Part shown: piece by piece, positions 20,884 through 28,236 of the stretch
How positions within the stretch are numbered: the stretch's first letter is position 1
Layout: the number at the start of each line of letters is the position of its first letter
NCBI RefSeq assembly: GCF_020073745.1
Contig: NZ_JAIRAU010000036.1
Coordinates: 1-64,000 of the forward strand
From: Nannocystis pusilla
GTDB lineage: Bacteria > Myxococcota_A > Polyangia > Nannocystales > Nannocystaceae
Length of the DNA: 64,000 nt
Direction of reading: 5' to 3'
Position numbers and translations under genes: made by a program
The notes under the pieces: generated by a model
The model's database searches: none
What the model was told of the DNA's origin: nothing
Seen by the model: only the letters and a program-made list of their open reading frames with translations

Positions 20884-20912
20884 GATCGTGATTTTATAGC
20901 TCACGAACGATC
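20884..20912. promoter_or_regulatory. Putative LysR operator upstream of dehalogenase
   Basis: Nested inverted repeats: GATCGT (20884-20889) with ACGATC (20907-20912), and CGTGA with TCACG (20887-20891 / 20901-20905), around an AT-rich core TTTTATAGC. Directly upstream of the LysR start codon. Confidence 0.55.
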
Positions 20913-21030
20913 ACTTCTGGTGTGCAAGGACGCGGTCCACGATCGGGACGTGAACCGAGCAGCGCTGTGCTTCTCCGCGGCTGTCGTGGCCGCCTGTCAC
21001 TCGCCCCTTCCTCCCTCTCGGAGCCATGTC

Positions 21031-21915
21031 ATGACCGCCACCCCCGCGCGCGCCACCGTCCGTCGCCTCGACGTCCTCGACTCGTTCCTCTCGTACCGGG
21101 AGGTCGGCTCGGGCTCGCCCATCGTCTTCCTCCACGGCAACCCCACGTCCTCGTACGTGTGGCGCGACGTGCTCCCCCTCGTCGCGCCGCGCGGTCGCTG
21201 CCTCGCGCCCGACCTGATCGGCATGGGGCGCTCGGGCAAGCCGGACAGCCCCTACCGGTTCCAGGACCACGCGCGCTACCTCGACGCCTGGTTCGACGCG
21301 CTCGCGCTCCGCGACGTGGTGCTGGTCGGGTTCGACTGGGGCGGCGTGCTGGCCCTCGACTGGGCGCGCCGGCACGGCGACCGCGTGCGCGGCGTCGTCG
21401 TGTTCGAGACCTTCCTCCAGCCGATGCGATGGAGCGACTATCCGCCGCAGGGCGCCGAGCTGTTCCGCGCGCTCCGCACGCCTGGCGTCGGCGAGGTGAT
21501 GGTGCTCGAGCAGAACCAGTTTCTCGCGCGCTCGCTGGGCAACGGGGTCAAGCGCGGCCTCGCCGAGGCCGATCGCGCCGAGTACCACGCGCCCTTCCCC
21601 GATCCCGCGTCGCGGCGCCCGATGCTGCAGTGGCCGCGCGAGCTCCCCATCGACGGTGAGCCGGCCGACGTCGCCGCCGTGGTCGACGAGAACGGCCGGT
21701 GGCTGGCGAGCTCACCGGAGATCCCCAAGCTGCTGCTGACCTTCGACGGCGGCGGCCTCAGCAACTCGCCGGCGGTCGTCGCGTGGGCGCAGCGCACGAT
21801 GCAGAACCTCGAGGTCGTGCCGCTCGGCGCCGCCGGTCACCACGCGCCCGAGGATGCGCCCGACGCGATCGGCGGTGCCATCGTCGCGTGGCTCGATCGG
21901 CGGGTCGGGCGGTGA
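21031..21915 (+). CDS. Haloalkane dehalogenase (HLD-II type)
   Basis: A 294-residue alpha/beta-hydrolase of the DhaA/LinB class, which hydrolyses carbon-halogen bonds. Catalytic set by family pattern: nucleophile Asp102 in GFDWGG, catalytic acid Glu126 in VFETFLQPM, base His271 in AAGHHAPED, halide-binding Asn37 (HGNPTSSYVWR) and Trp103. Conserved DLIGMGRSGKPD and PFPDPASRRP also fit. Start set at ATG 21031 with GGAG upstream. An in-frame GTG at 20950 would add a lipoprotein-type signal (FSAAVVAAC), so export is possible. Divergent from a LinR-like LysR gene. Confidence 0.88.
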   Translation: MTATPARATVRRLDVLDSFLSYREVGSGSPIVFLHGNPTSSYVWRDVLPLVAPRGRCLAPDLIGMGRSGKPDSPYRFQDHARYLDAWFDALALRDVVLVGFDWGGVLALDWARRHGDRVRGVVVFETFLQPMRWSDYPPQGAELFRALRTPGVGEVMVLEQNQFLARSLGNGVKRGLAEADRAEYHAPFPDPASRRPMLQWPRELPIDGEPADVAAVVDENGRWLASSPEIPKLLLTFDGGGLSNSPAVVAWAQRTMQNLEVVPLGAAGHHAPEDAPDAIGGAIVAWLDRRVGR

Positions 21916-21944
21916 GGACGCCGCCGAGACTCGTGCGCTGGCGA

Positions 21945-21973
21945 ATGGCCTGCCCGTCGTCGGGGCAGGCCAT
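21945..21973. terminator. Bidirectional terminator hairpin
   Basis: Perfect 11-bp arms ATGGCCTGCCC / GGGCAGGCCAT with a 7-base loop, between the convergent dehalogenase and signal peptidase genes. Confidence 0.7.
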
Positions 21974-21993
21974 CGCGTCGCAAGAGTCCGTCG

Positions 21994-23379
21994 TCACGGA
22001 GCAGGCGCCGGGCGCAGCGCCGTGGTGGCCCGCTCCCAGTCGAGGCGCTCACCGGCCACGCTCCAGGCGATGAAGCGGGCGACGCCGTCGATCGCTCGCA
22101 CGTCGACGGGGCCGAACGCCCGGCTGTCGTGCGAGGCGGGGCGGTTGTCGCCCAACACGAAGACGTGACCTTCGGGGACGCGCGCGGTCACGGTGTCCGT
22201 CTTCGTGTCGGCGATGAATTCGAAGCGGGCGGCGTCGAGGTGCTGCGCGAGCAGTCGCACCGCGCAGGATGACGCGGATTCGGTGTCCGTGGTCGGGGAC
22301 CAGGGCAGCGCGCGACCATCGATGCGCAGCCCCTCCGCGGACAGCTCGAGCGCCTCACCGGGCAAGGCGATCACCCGCTTGACCAGCTTGGCGCCCTCAC
22401 CGCCGTCGAAGAGCACGATGTCGCCCCGCGCCGGGACCTTGCCGCGCTCGAGCTTGTCCACGAACACGACGTCGCCGTCGCGCAGGGTGGGGAGCATGCT
22501 GGTCCCGTGGACCGCGAAGGTCTCGAACAGCTCGCTCCGCATGGCGGCCTGCAGGGCCACGAAGTCCGACGATTCCTGCGAGGCCGGCAGGATCTGCAGA
22601 GTCGTCGGCGCGGGCGCGAGACAGCCGCCGAGATGGCGGGTCGCGAGCGACTCCTGGCGCTGGAGCGCGCGGTCACACCACGCACCGGCGGTAGCGATCA
22701 CGTCGACGGGTGCATCGATGCGGAGCAGCATCCCGTGTTCGTCGCTGTCCTCCACGGTCACGGTCACGCGGCGCGTGGGCGGGCCCGCGGTGGCTCGCAG
22801 GTGCAGCCAGCGCTGCGCGGGAGCGGCGAACTCGAACGCCTCGTCGGGCAACCGCGTCGTGTGCCGGCGTCGGACTCGCAGCGTGCCCGGCCGCTCGTCC
22901 TCGAGGACCCAGCCCTTCGCGCCGGCCAGGGCGACGAGGTCGGGGAGCGAGGGACACGCGCGCAGCTTCTCCAGCGCAGGCAGCCCGACGATTCGCCCCT
23001 GCACCCCGGAGGACGGATCGACGACGAGGCGGAGCGAACGCAGGTCGGCGGCTCGGAGGTCGCAGCCGGCGAGATCGGGGAAGCTCGCGTCGACGAGCGC
23101 TTGCAGCTCCTGGCGAATCGCCGGCCCGTGCCCGGCGTCGAGATCGACGACGGCGGTGACGGGCGCGGGACCATCGAGCGTCTCCGCCGTTTGTGGTGCG
23201 GGGAGCGTGCCGCCCGTCCATCGGGCACAGCGGGCGGGATCGGGGGGCTCCTCGTGGGGCGCGGGCGAGCTGGCGGCGGCTGGCGAGGCCGGCCGATGCG
23301 GAGGTGAAGGCTCGCCTCCGCATCGCAGCATGACGAGTGAACCGAGCCCCGCGACCGCGGCGAGCCAGCGCCTGTGCAT
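21994..23379 (-). CDS. lepB: Signal peptidase I with large N-terminal extension
   Basis: A 461-residue protein. The C-terminal ~200 residues are an S26 signal peptidase I: catalytic Ser in VHGTSMLPTLRDGD (near 294), catalytic Lys in AKLVKRVIALPGE (near 332), and box E GDNRPASHDSRAFGPV. It removes Sec signal peptides at the outer face of the inner membrane. Unusually, residues about 25-280 form a separate domain with several Cys and no similarity I recognise. The only hydrophobic anchor is residues 6-18 next to a Cys (LVMLRCGG, a poor lipobox). Start ATG 23379 is the first Met before that anchor. Confidence 0.85.
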   Translation of the reverse strand: MHRRWLAAVAGLGSLVMLRCGGEPSPPHRPASPAAASSPAPHEEPPDPARCARWTGGTLPAPQTAETLDGPAPVTAVVDLDAGHGPAIRQELQALVDASFPDLAGCDLRAADLRSLRLVVDPSSGVQGRIVGLPALEKLRACPSLPDLVALAGAKGWVLEDERPGTLRVRRRHTTRLPDEAFEFAAPAQRWLHLRATAGPPTRRVTVTVEDSDEHGMLLRIDAPVDVIATAGAWCDRALQRQESLATRHLGGCLAPAPTTLQILPASQESSDFVALQAAMRSELFETFAVHGTSMLPTLRDGDVVFVDKLERGKVPARGDIVLFDGGEGAKLVKRVIALPGEALELSAEGLRIDGRALPWSPTTDTESASSCAVRLLAQHLDAARFEFIADTKTDTVTARVPEGHVFVLGDNRPASHDSRAFGPVDVRAIDGVARFIAWSVAGERLDWERATTALRPAPAP

Positions 23380-23572
23380 GCGCGCGTTGTAGGGCCCGGC
23401 TCTGCACGCGCGCAAGTCGAGCATCGGCGCGGGATCGTGAGGTCTCTTACCGTGTCGAGCTGCAGAGGCCGTCTCGGAGCTCGCGGGCCTCTTCATTGCG
23501 TCAGGGCCGGCTGCCGCCCAAGAAGAGGAACACGTCGATCGGCGCCGAAGCCATACCGACCAGGAGCCCGCC

Positions 23573-24139
23573 ATGCATGCACCTCCCTCCGCAATTCGCC
23601 CCCGCGCGCGACGACGGCTGCTCGACCTCGGGACGCTCCCGGTCGTCTGCGCGGTGCTCACCGGGCTCGTCGCGCTCTACATGTCACTCGTGGCGCTCGG
23701 CAACATCGCCGACCCGGACACCAACGAGGCGTTCGTCCGCCACGTGCTGGCGATGGACACCACGTTCCAGGACGAGGACCTGATGTGGCGCGCCATCACC
23801 GACGAGACGATCCAGGATATCGCCTACGTCGGGATCATCGCCTGGGAGTTGCTCACGGCCGTGGTCTTGATCGCAGCGACGGTGGCCTGGGGGCGCGCGC
23901 TGCGGACCGGCCTGTTCGGCCGGCCCCGCCGGCTCGCCACGGTGGGCCTCCTGATGCTCGAGATCCTGTTCGTCGGCGGCTTTATCACCATCGGCGGCGA
24001 ATGGTTCGCGATGTGGCAATCGAAGACGTGGAACGGGATCGAGCCCGCGTTCCACAACGCGACGATCGGAGGGTTCGCGCTCGTCCTCATCCATCTGCTG
24101 CCGGAGCAGTCGGGCGACTCGGAGCAGCGCGACGGCTGA
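23573..24139 (+). CDS. DUF2165-family small membrane protein
   Basis: A 188-residue inner membrane protein with four hydrophobic helices (about 20-45, 80-105, 120-140, 160-178). Features of the DUF2165 family: NIADPDTNEAFVRHVLAMDT after helix 1, and GGEWFAMWQSKTWNG before helix 4. Function unknown. Monocistronic by position. Confidence 0.82.
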   Translation: MHAPPSAIRPRARRRLLDLGTLPVVCAVLTGLVALYMSLVALGNIADPDTNEAFVRHVLAMDTTFQDEDLMWRAITDETIQDIAYVGIIAWELLTAVVLIAATVAWGRALRTGLFGRPRRLATVGLLMLEILFVGGFITIGGEWFAMWQSKTWNGIEPAFHNATIGGFALVLIHLLPEQSGDSEQRDG

Positions 24140-24169
24140 GCGTGGACTCCGAGCATTCGGGGCGAGCGA

Positions 24170-25429
24170 TCACGGCCCGACGTAACGGGCGCGCGGGCGC
24201 AGGAGGAAGCCGGCCGCGCGTTGCTCGAAGGCGTGGGCCAGCCAGCCGGCGGCGCGGCCGACCGCGAAGATGGCGACGGTGGTGCGCGGGGGCAGGCCGA
24301 GGGCCGCGCCGAGGGCGACGAGGCCGATGTCGAAGCTGGGCGGCTCGCGGCCCGCGTCGCGCATGGCCGCGACGACGGCGTGGATCGTGCGGACCTTCGG
24401 GCTCCGCGGCGCGTGCTCGGCGGCCGCGGCCAGCAGCGCGGTCGCGCGGGGGTCGCCGTCGGGATAGAGGGGGTGGCCGAAGCCGGGAATCTCCTCGCCG
24501 CGGCGGGCTCGCTCCTGCACGACCGCACGCGCGCGCTCGGGCTTGCCGACCTCGGTGACGAGCGCCTCGACGCGGTCGGCCATGCCGCCGTGGCGCGGAC
24601 CGGACAGGGTGGCCAGGCCGGCGCACACGCAGGCGTACAGGTCGGCGCCGGCGGAGGCGGCGACGCGCACGGCGAAGGCGGAGGCGTTGAGCTCGTGGTC
24701 GGCCGAGAGGACCAGCGCGCGGCCCATGACCTGGCGGGCGCGGGCGGTCGCCGGAGCGCCGAGCGAGACGAGCAGGGCGCCGGCGACGTCGGCCTCGGCG
24801 AGCGCGGGCCTCACCTGCTCGACGTCGAGGCCCGCGCCGGCGAGCGCCGCCATGCGCAGGATGAGCGCGCGGGCGCGGACGAGCTCGGGCCCCGGCGCGG
24901 GGTTGAAGCGGTCCGGGTCGGCCGCGGCGAGCGCCGGCACCGCGAGCGCGAGCGTGACGAGCGGCAAGGCCCCCTCGGGCAACAGCGCGGTGAGCGAGGC
25001 GAGCCGCACACCGAGGCCGGCGACCGACCACCGCGGCGCCTGCTCCGGCGACACGCCCGACCACAACAGCTCGGCGACCGCCTCGAACGAGGTCGCCTCC
25101 GCCAGCTCGACCGCCGGCCGGCCGCGGTAGCGCGGGCCCGCGGCCTCGATGGCGGTGAGCGCCGACTCGAGCACCGGCTCGCCCCAGCGCAGCGCCCCCG
25201 CGGCGACCGGACCGTGGCCCGCACGAGCGTCGCGCCGGGCCTTGAGCCGCTCGAGGTCGTCGCGGCTGTAGCGGCGCTCCCGCCCGGCGCCGCCCGGCTC
25301 GCTGCGCACCAGGCCCCGGCTGGCGTAGGCGTACAGCGTCTCGCGCTTGACGCCGAGCAGCGCCGCGGCCTCCTTGCCGCTCACGAATTCGGCGCCCTCG
25401 TCGTGGTGGTCCCCGCGTCCCTCGCTCAT
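24170..25429 (-). CDS. Citrate synthase-like protein with N-terminal DNA-binding domain
   Basis: A 419-residue fusion. Residues 15-65 are a MerR-type helix-turn-helix (FVSGKEAAALLGVKRETLYAYASRGLV ... RRYSRDDLERLKARRD). Residues about 80-419 are a citrate synthase fold: DHELNASAFAVRVAASAGAD, GPRHGGM, GFGHPLYPDGDPRA and a C-terminal VGRAAGWLAHAFEQ with RYVGP. It is therefore either an enzyme that also regulates transcription or an enzyme-derived sensor of acyl-CoA or oxaloacetate. Divergent from a second citrate synthase gene; operator-like repeats lie between, suggesting it controls that gene and itself. Confidence 0.88.
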   Translation of the reverse strand: MSEGRGDHHDEGAEFVSGKEAAALLGVKRETLYAYASRGLVRSEPGGAGRERRYSRDDLERLKARRDARAGHGPVAAGALRWGEPVLESALTAIEAAGPRYRGRPAVELAEATSFEAVAELLWSGVSPEQAPRWSVAGLGVRLASLTALLPEGALPLVTLALAVPALAAADPDRFNPAPGPELVRARALILRMAALAGAGLDVEQVRPALAEADVAGALLVSLGAPATARARQVMGRALVLSADHELNASAFAVRVAASAGADLYACVCAGLATLSGPRHGGMADRVEALVTEVGKPERARAVVQERARRGEEIPGFGHPLYPDGDPRATALLAAAAEHAPRSPKVRTIHAVVAAMRDAGREPPSFDIGLVALGAALGLPPRTTVAIFAVGRAAGWLAHAFEQRAAGFLLRPRARYVGP

Positions 25430-25470
25430 GATCGGAGCGATGGATTATCAAGCGAATGGTGGATTGTCGA

Positions 25471-25488
25471 ATCAACGTTGATCAACGT
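25471..25488. promoter_or_regulatory. Operator-like palindromes between the citrate synthase genes
   Basis: A 12-bp palindrome ATCAACGTTGAT (25471-25482) overlaps an 8-bp palindrome TTGATCAA (25478-25485); ATCAACGT repeats with a 10-bp period. Fits a dimeric regulator binding one DNA face, plausibly the helix-turn-helix citrate synthase. Confidence 0.5.
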
Positions 25489-25525
25489 CGACCGTGGCAT
25501 CAATCTCCTGGCCAGGAGGAACGGC

Positions 25526-26620
25526 ATGGACACGACGGTGACGAGGAGCGGTCTGGACGGCGTGGTGGTGGCGGACACGCGGCTCAGCGAGGTCGACGGC
25601 GAGCGCGGGCGGCTCGTGGTCGCGGGCCACGACATCGAGCGCCTGGCCGGGGCGACCGCGTTCGAGGCGGTCGCGGGGCTGCTGTGGTCGGGCGCGCTGC
25701 CGCAGGGCGAGGCCCTCGAGGCGGTCCGGCGCGCGCTGGCGGAGGGCCGGGTGCGGGCGTTCGCGCAGCTGAAGGCCGCCGAGCTGCCGCGCTTCGCCGA
25801 CGGCATGGACGCCCTGCGCGCCGCCACGGCCCGCCTGACCGCGGAGGACGGCTTCGACGCGCCCGCGCGGCTGACCGGCGCGGTGGCGGTGTACGCCGCC
25901 GCGTGGGCGCGCGTGCGGGCCGGTGGAAGACCGCTCGCGCCCGATCCGCAGCTGTCCCACGCCGCCGACTACCTGCGCATGCTCACCGGTGAGCCGGCCG
26001 ACCCGGCCCGCGTCGCCGGCCTGGAGGCCTACCTCGTCACCGTCGCGGACCACGGCATGAACGCGTCGACCTTCGCCGCCCGCGTGGTGACCTCGACCGG
26101 CTCGGACGCGGTGTCGGCGATCGTCGCGGCGATCGGGGCGCTCAAGGGGCCGCTCCACGGCGGCGCGCCCGGGCCGGTGCTCGACATGCTCGACGCGATC
26201 GGCGAGCCGGCCCGCGCCGCGCGGTGGATCGAGGCCGAGCTGGCGGCAGGCCGGCGGATCATGGGGATGGGCCACCGGATCTACCGCGTCCGCGATCCGC
26301 GAGCGGCGGTGCTCGAGGGGGCGCTGGCGCGGCTCGAGCAGGCGAAGCCGGCGACCGGCCGCCTGGCGCTGGCCCGCGCGGTCGAGCGCGCGGCCGAGGG
26401 CGCCCTGCGGGCGAAATACCCGGACCGCCCGCTGGCCGCGAACGTCGAGTTCTACACGGCGGTGCTGCTCGACGCCGTCGGCCTCGACCGCGCCGCGTTC
26501 TCGCCCACGTTCGCCGCGGGCCGCGTCGCCGGCTGGTGCGCTCACGTGCTCGAGCAACGCGCGACGGGTCGGCTCATTCGCCCCGCGTCGCGCTACGTCG
26601 GGCCGGCCCCGAACGCGTGA
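25526..26620 (+). CDS. Citrate/2-methylcitrate synthase
   Basis: A 364-residue citrate synthase condensing an acyl-CoA with oxaloacetate. Seen: DHGMNASTFAARVVTSTGSD (substrate His region), KGPLHGGAPG, GMGHRIYRVRDPRA (catalytic His near 251), ANVEFYTAVLLDAVGL and a C-terminal VAGWCAHVLEQ. The usual catalytic Asp of NVDFY is Glu here, as in some citrate synthase-like proteins, so activity is likely but not assured. CCAGGAGGA lies 7-15 bases before the ATG. Divergent from the DNA-binding citrate synthase. Confidence 0.88.
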   Translation: MDTTVTRSGLDGVVVADTRLSEVDGERGRLVVAGHDIERLAGATAFEAVAGLLWSGALPQGEALEAVRRALAEGRVRAFAQLKAAELPRFADGMDALRAATARLTAEDGFDAPARLTGAVAVYAAAWARVRAGGRPLAPDPQLSHAADYLRMLTGEPADPARVAGLEAYLVTVADHGMNASTFAARVVTSTGSDAVSAIVAAIGALKGPLHGGAPGPVLDMLDAIGEPARAARWIEAELAAGRRIMGMGHRIYRVRDPRAAVLEGALARLEQAKPATGRLALARAVERAAEGALRAKYPDRPLAANVEFYTAVLLDAVGLDRAAFSPTFAAGRVAGWCAHVLEQRATGRLIRPASRYVGPAPNA

Positions 26621-26703
26621 ACGACCGCGTCCGGCCGCGTCGGGCCGGTCGGAGGCGGGTGATTCTCGGCGCTCGCCGCGTCGATGTCTGCTATCGTGAA
26701 ATC

Positions 26704-28188
26704 ATGCTTGTTCGTCGCAGCTTCGCCTTCGCCGCAGCGCTCGCCTGTACGCCCGTTCCCGCGACGACCGACACCCAGGGCGACACCTCGGCAGCCTCCA
26801 CCTCCACCAGCGACGGCGTCAGCGCCTCCACGACCGGCGGCGTGACGATGACTCCCGACCCGACGACGACGGCGGACCCGACGACGACCGCGGGCCCGAC
26901 GACGACCACGGGTTCGACGACGACCGGGGGCTCGACGACGGCCGTCGACCCGACGACGACGGTGGACCCGACGACGAGCGCGGACTCGACGAGCACCGAC
27001 GGGACGAGCACCGGCGCGACCGACACCGACACGACCGGCGAGCCCCTCGGGCCCGGCTGCGGCGACGGCCAGCCGGCTCCCGGCGAGCTGTGTTTCCAGG
27101 CGATCGAGCTCGACTTCCTCTCCTTCGTCGACGAGGTCGCGTTCCTCGACTTCGACGGCGACGGTCACCTCGACATCCTCACCCTCGAGTCGCTCCCGCT
27201 GCCGCTCGTCCCCGACCCGTCGCTGAAGCCAGCCGCTCCGTTGCCGCTCAAGATCCCCTCCGGCGTGGTCCGCATGTCCGCCCAGACCTTCATCGTCCAG
27301 TTCGGCGACGGCGAGGGCGGCTTCACCCCCGGTCCCAAGTGGCATCCCCTCGGCTACCCCGACGAGATGATCTTCGACGACTTCACCGGCGACGGCGTGG
27401 TCGACCTGTTCACATCCGGCATCAACAGCGATCCCTCCCTGTCTCCCGGGACAGGTCTGGGCACGTTCGGCCCGGCGAGCGCGATCCCCCTGCCGCTCGA
27501 CGCGCGAGGTTGTGACGTCGGCGACATCGACGGCGACGGCGACCTCGACTTCGTCAGCGTCGACAACGGGGCCTTCGCCGTCACGCTCGGCGACGGCCTC
27601 GGCGGCTTCACGACGACCCTGTTCCCCGCGGCGAACGTCATACGCGACGACGTCGTGATGTTCGACCTCGACGACGACGGCCACCTCGACCTCGTGATCA
27701 ATCGCTGGGGGTACGACGTGGACGCCCTCGAGACGATGTTCGGCGTCGGCGACGGAACGTTCACCTCCGGCCAGTTGCTGACCGGCACCGGGCAATTCTC
27801 GTCGATGTTCGTCGTCGACGCCGCCGACGACGGTCGGCCCGCGGTGTTCGTGCTGTCCGATGAAGGCGCCGTCACGGTGCTGCGCTCGTTCACCGTCGCG
27901 GACGACGGCACGCTCGCCGAGCCGCAGGAGGTGCTCACCGGCGGCTGGTCCGCGCTCGCGGCGCGAGGCCGCTTCGACGGCGACGCTCGCCTCGACGTCG
28001 CCCAGGGCGGTTTCTCCGGCTTCACTGCGGCGCTCGGCCAGGACCCCTGGCCGCCCGCGCCGGTCCCCCTGTCGAGCGCCGGCGTCGAGGATCCGCGCTA
28101 CATCGCGGTCGGCGACCTCAACGCCGACGGCATCGACGACCTGGTGATCGGCGGCTTTCCGGACACCCTCTTGCTCTCCCGGCCCTGA
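26704..28188 (+). CDS. FG-GAP/VCBS repeat lipoprotein with Thr-rich linker
   Basis: A 494-residue exported protein. Signal MLVRRSFAFAAALAC (Cys 15), then a linker (about 20-115) built of DPTTT/GSTTT repeats, then a beta-propeller of FG-GAP/VCBS calcium loops: LDFDGDGHLDILT, FDDFTGDGVVDLF, VGDIDGDGDLDFVSV, FDLDDDGHLDLVI, VGDLNADGIDDLVIGG. Such proteins bind Ca2+ and act at the cell surface; the ligand is unknown. The linker DNA is a run of CCGACGACG-type repeats prone to slippage. Contains one 14-bp repeat unit at 27440-27453. Confidence 0.85.
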   Translation: MLVRRSFAFAAALACTPVPATTDTQGDTSAASTSTSDGVSASTTGGVTMTPDPTTTADPTTTAGPTTTTGSTTTGGSTTAVDPTTTVDPTTSADSTSTDGTSTGATDTDTTGEPLGPGCGDGQPAPGELCFQAIELDFLSFVDEVAFLDFDGDGHLDILTLESLPLPLVPDPSLKPAAPLPLKIPSGVVRMSAQTFIVQFGDGEGGFTPGPKWHPLGYPDEMIFDDFTGDGVVDLFTSGINSDPSLSPGTGLGTFGPASAIPLPLDARGCDVGDIDGDGDLDFVSVDNGAFAVTLGDGLGGFTTTLFPAANVIRDDVVMFDLDDDGHLDLVINRWGYDVDALETMFGVGDGTFTSGQLLTGTGQFSSMFVVDAADDGRPAVFVLSDEGAVTVLRSFTVADDGTLAEPQEVLTGGWSALAARGRFDGDARLDVAQGGFSGFTAALGQDPWPPAPVPLSSAGVEDPRYIAVGDLNADGIDDLVIGGFPDTLLLSRP

Positions 28189-28236
28189 CCGCGGTCGTCG
28201 CACCGTCCGTCGTCGTCGCTCGCGGGCGCTGCACGC

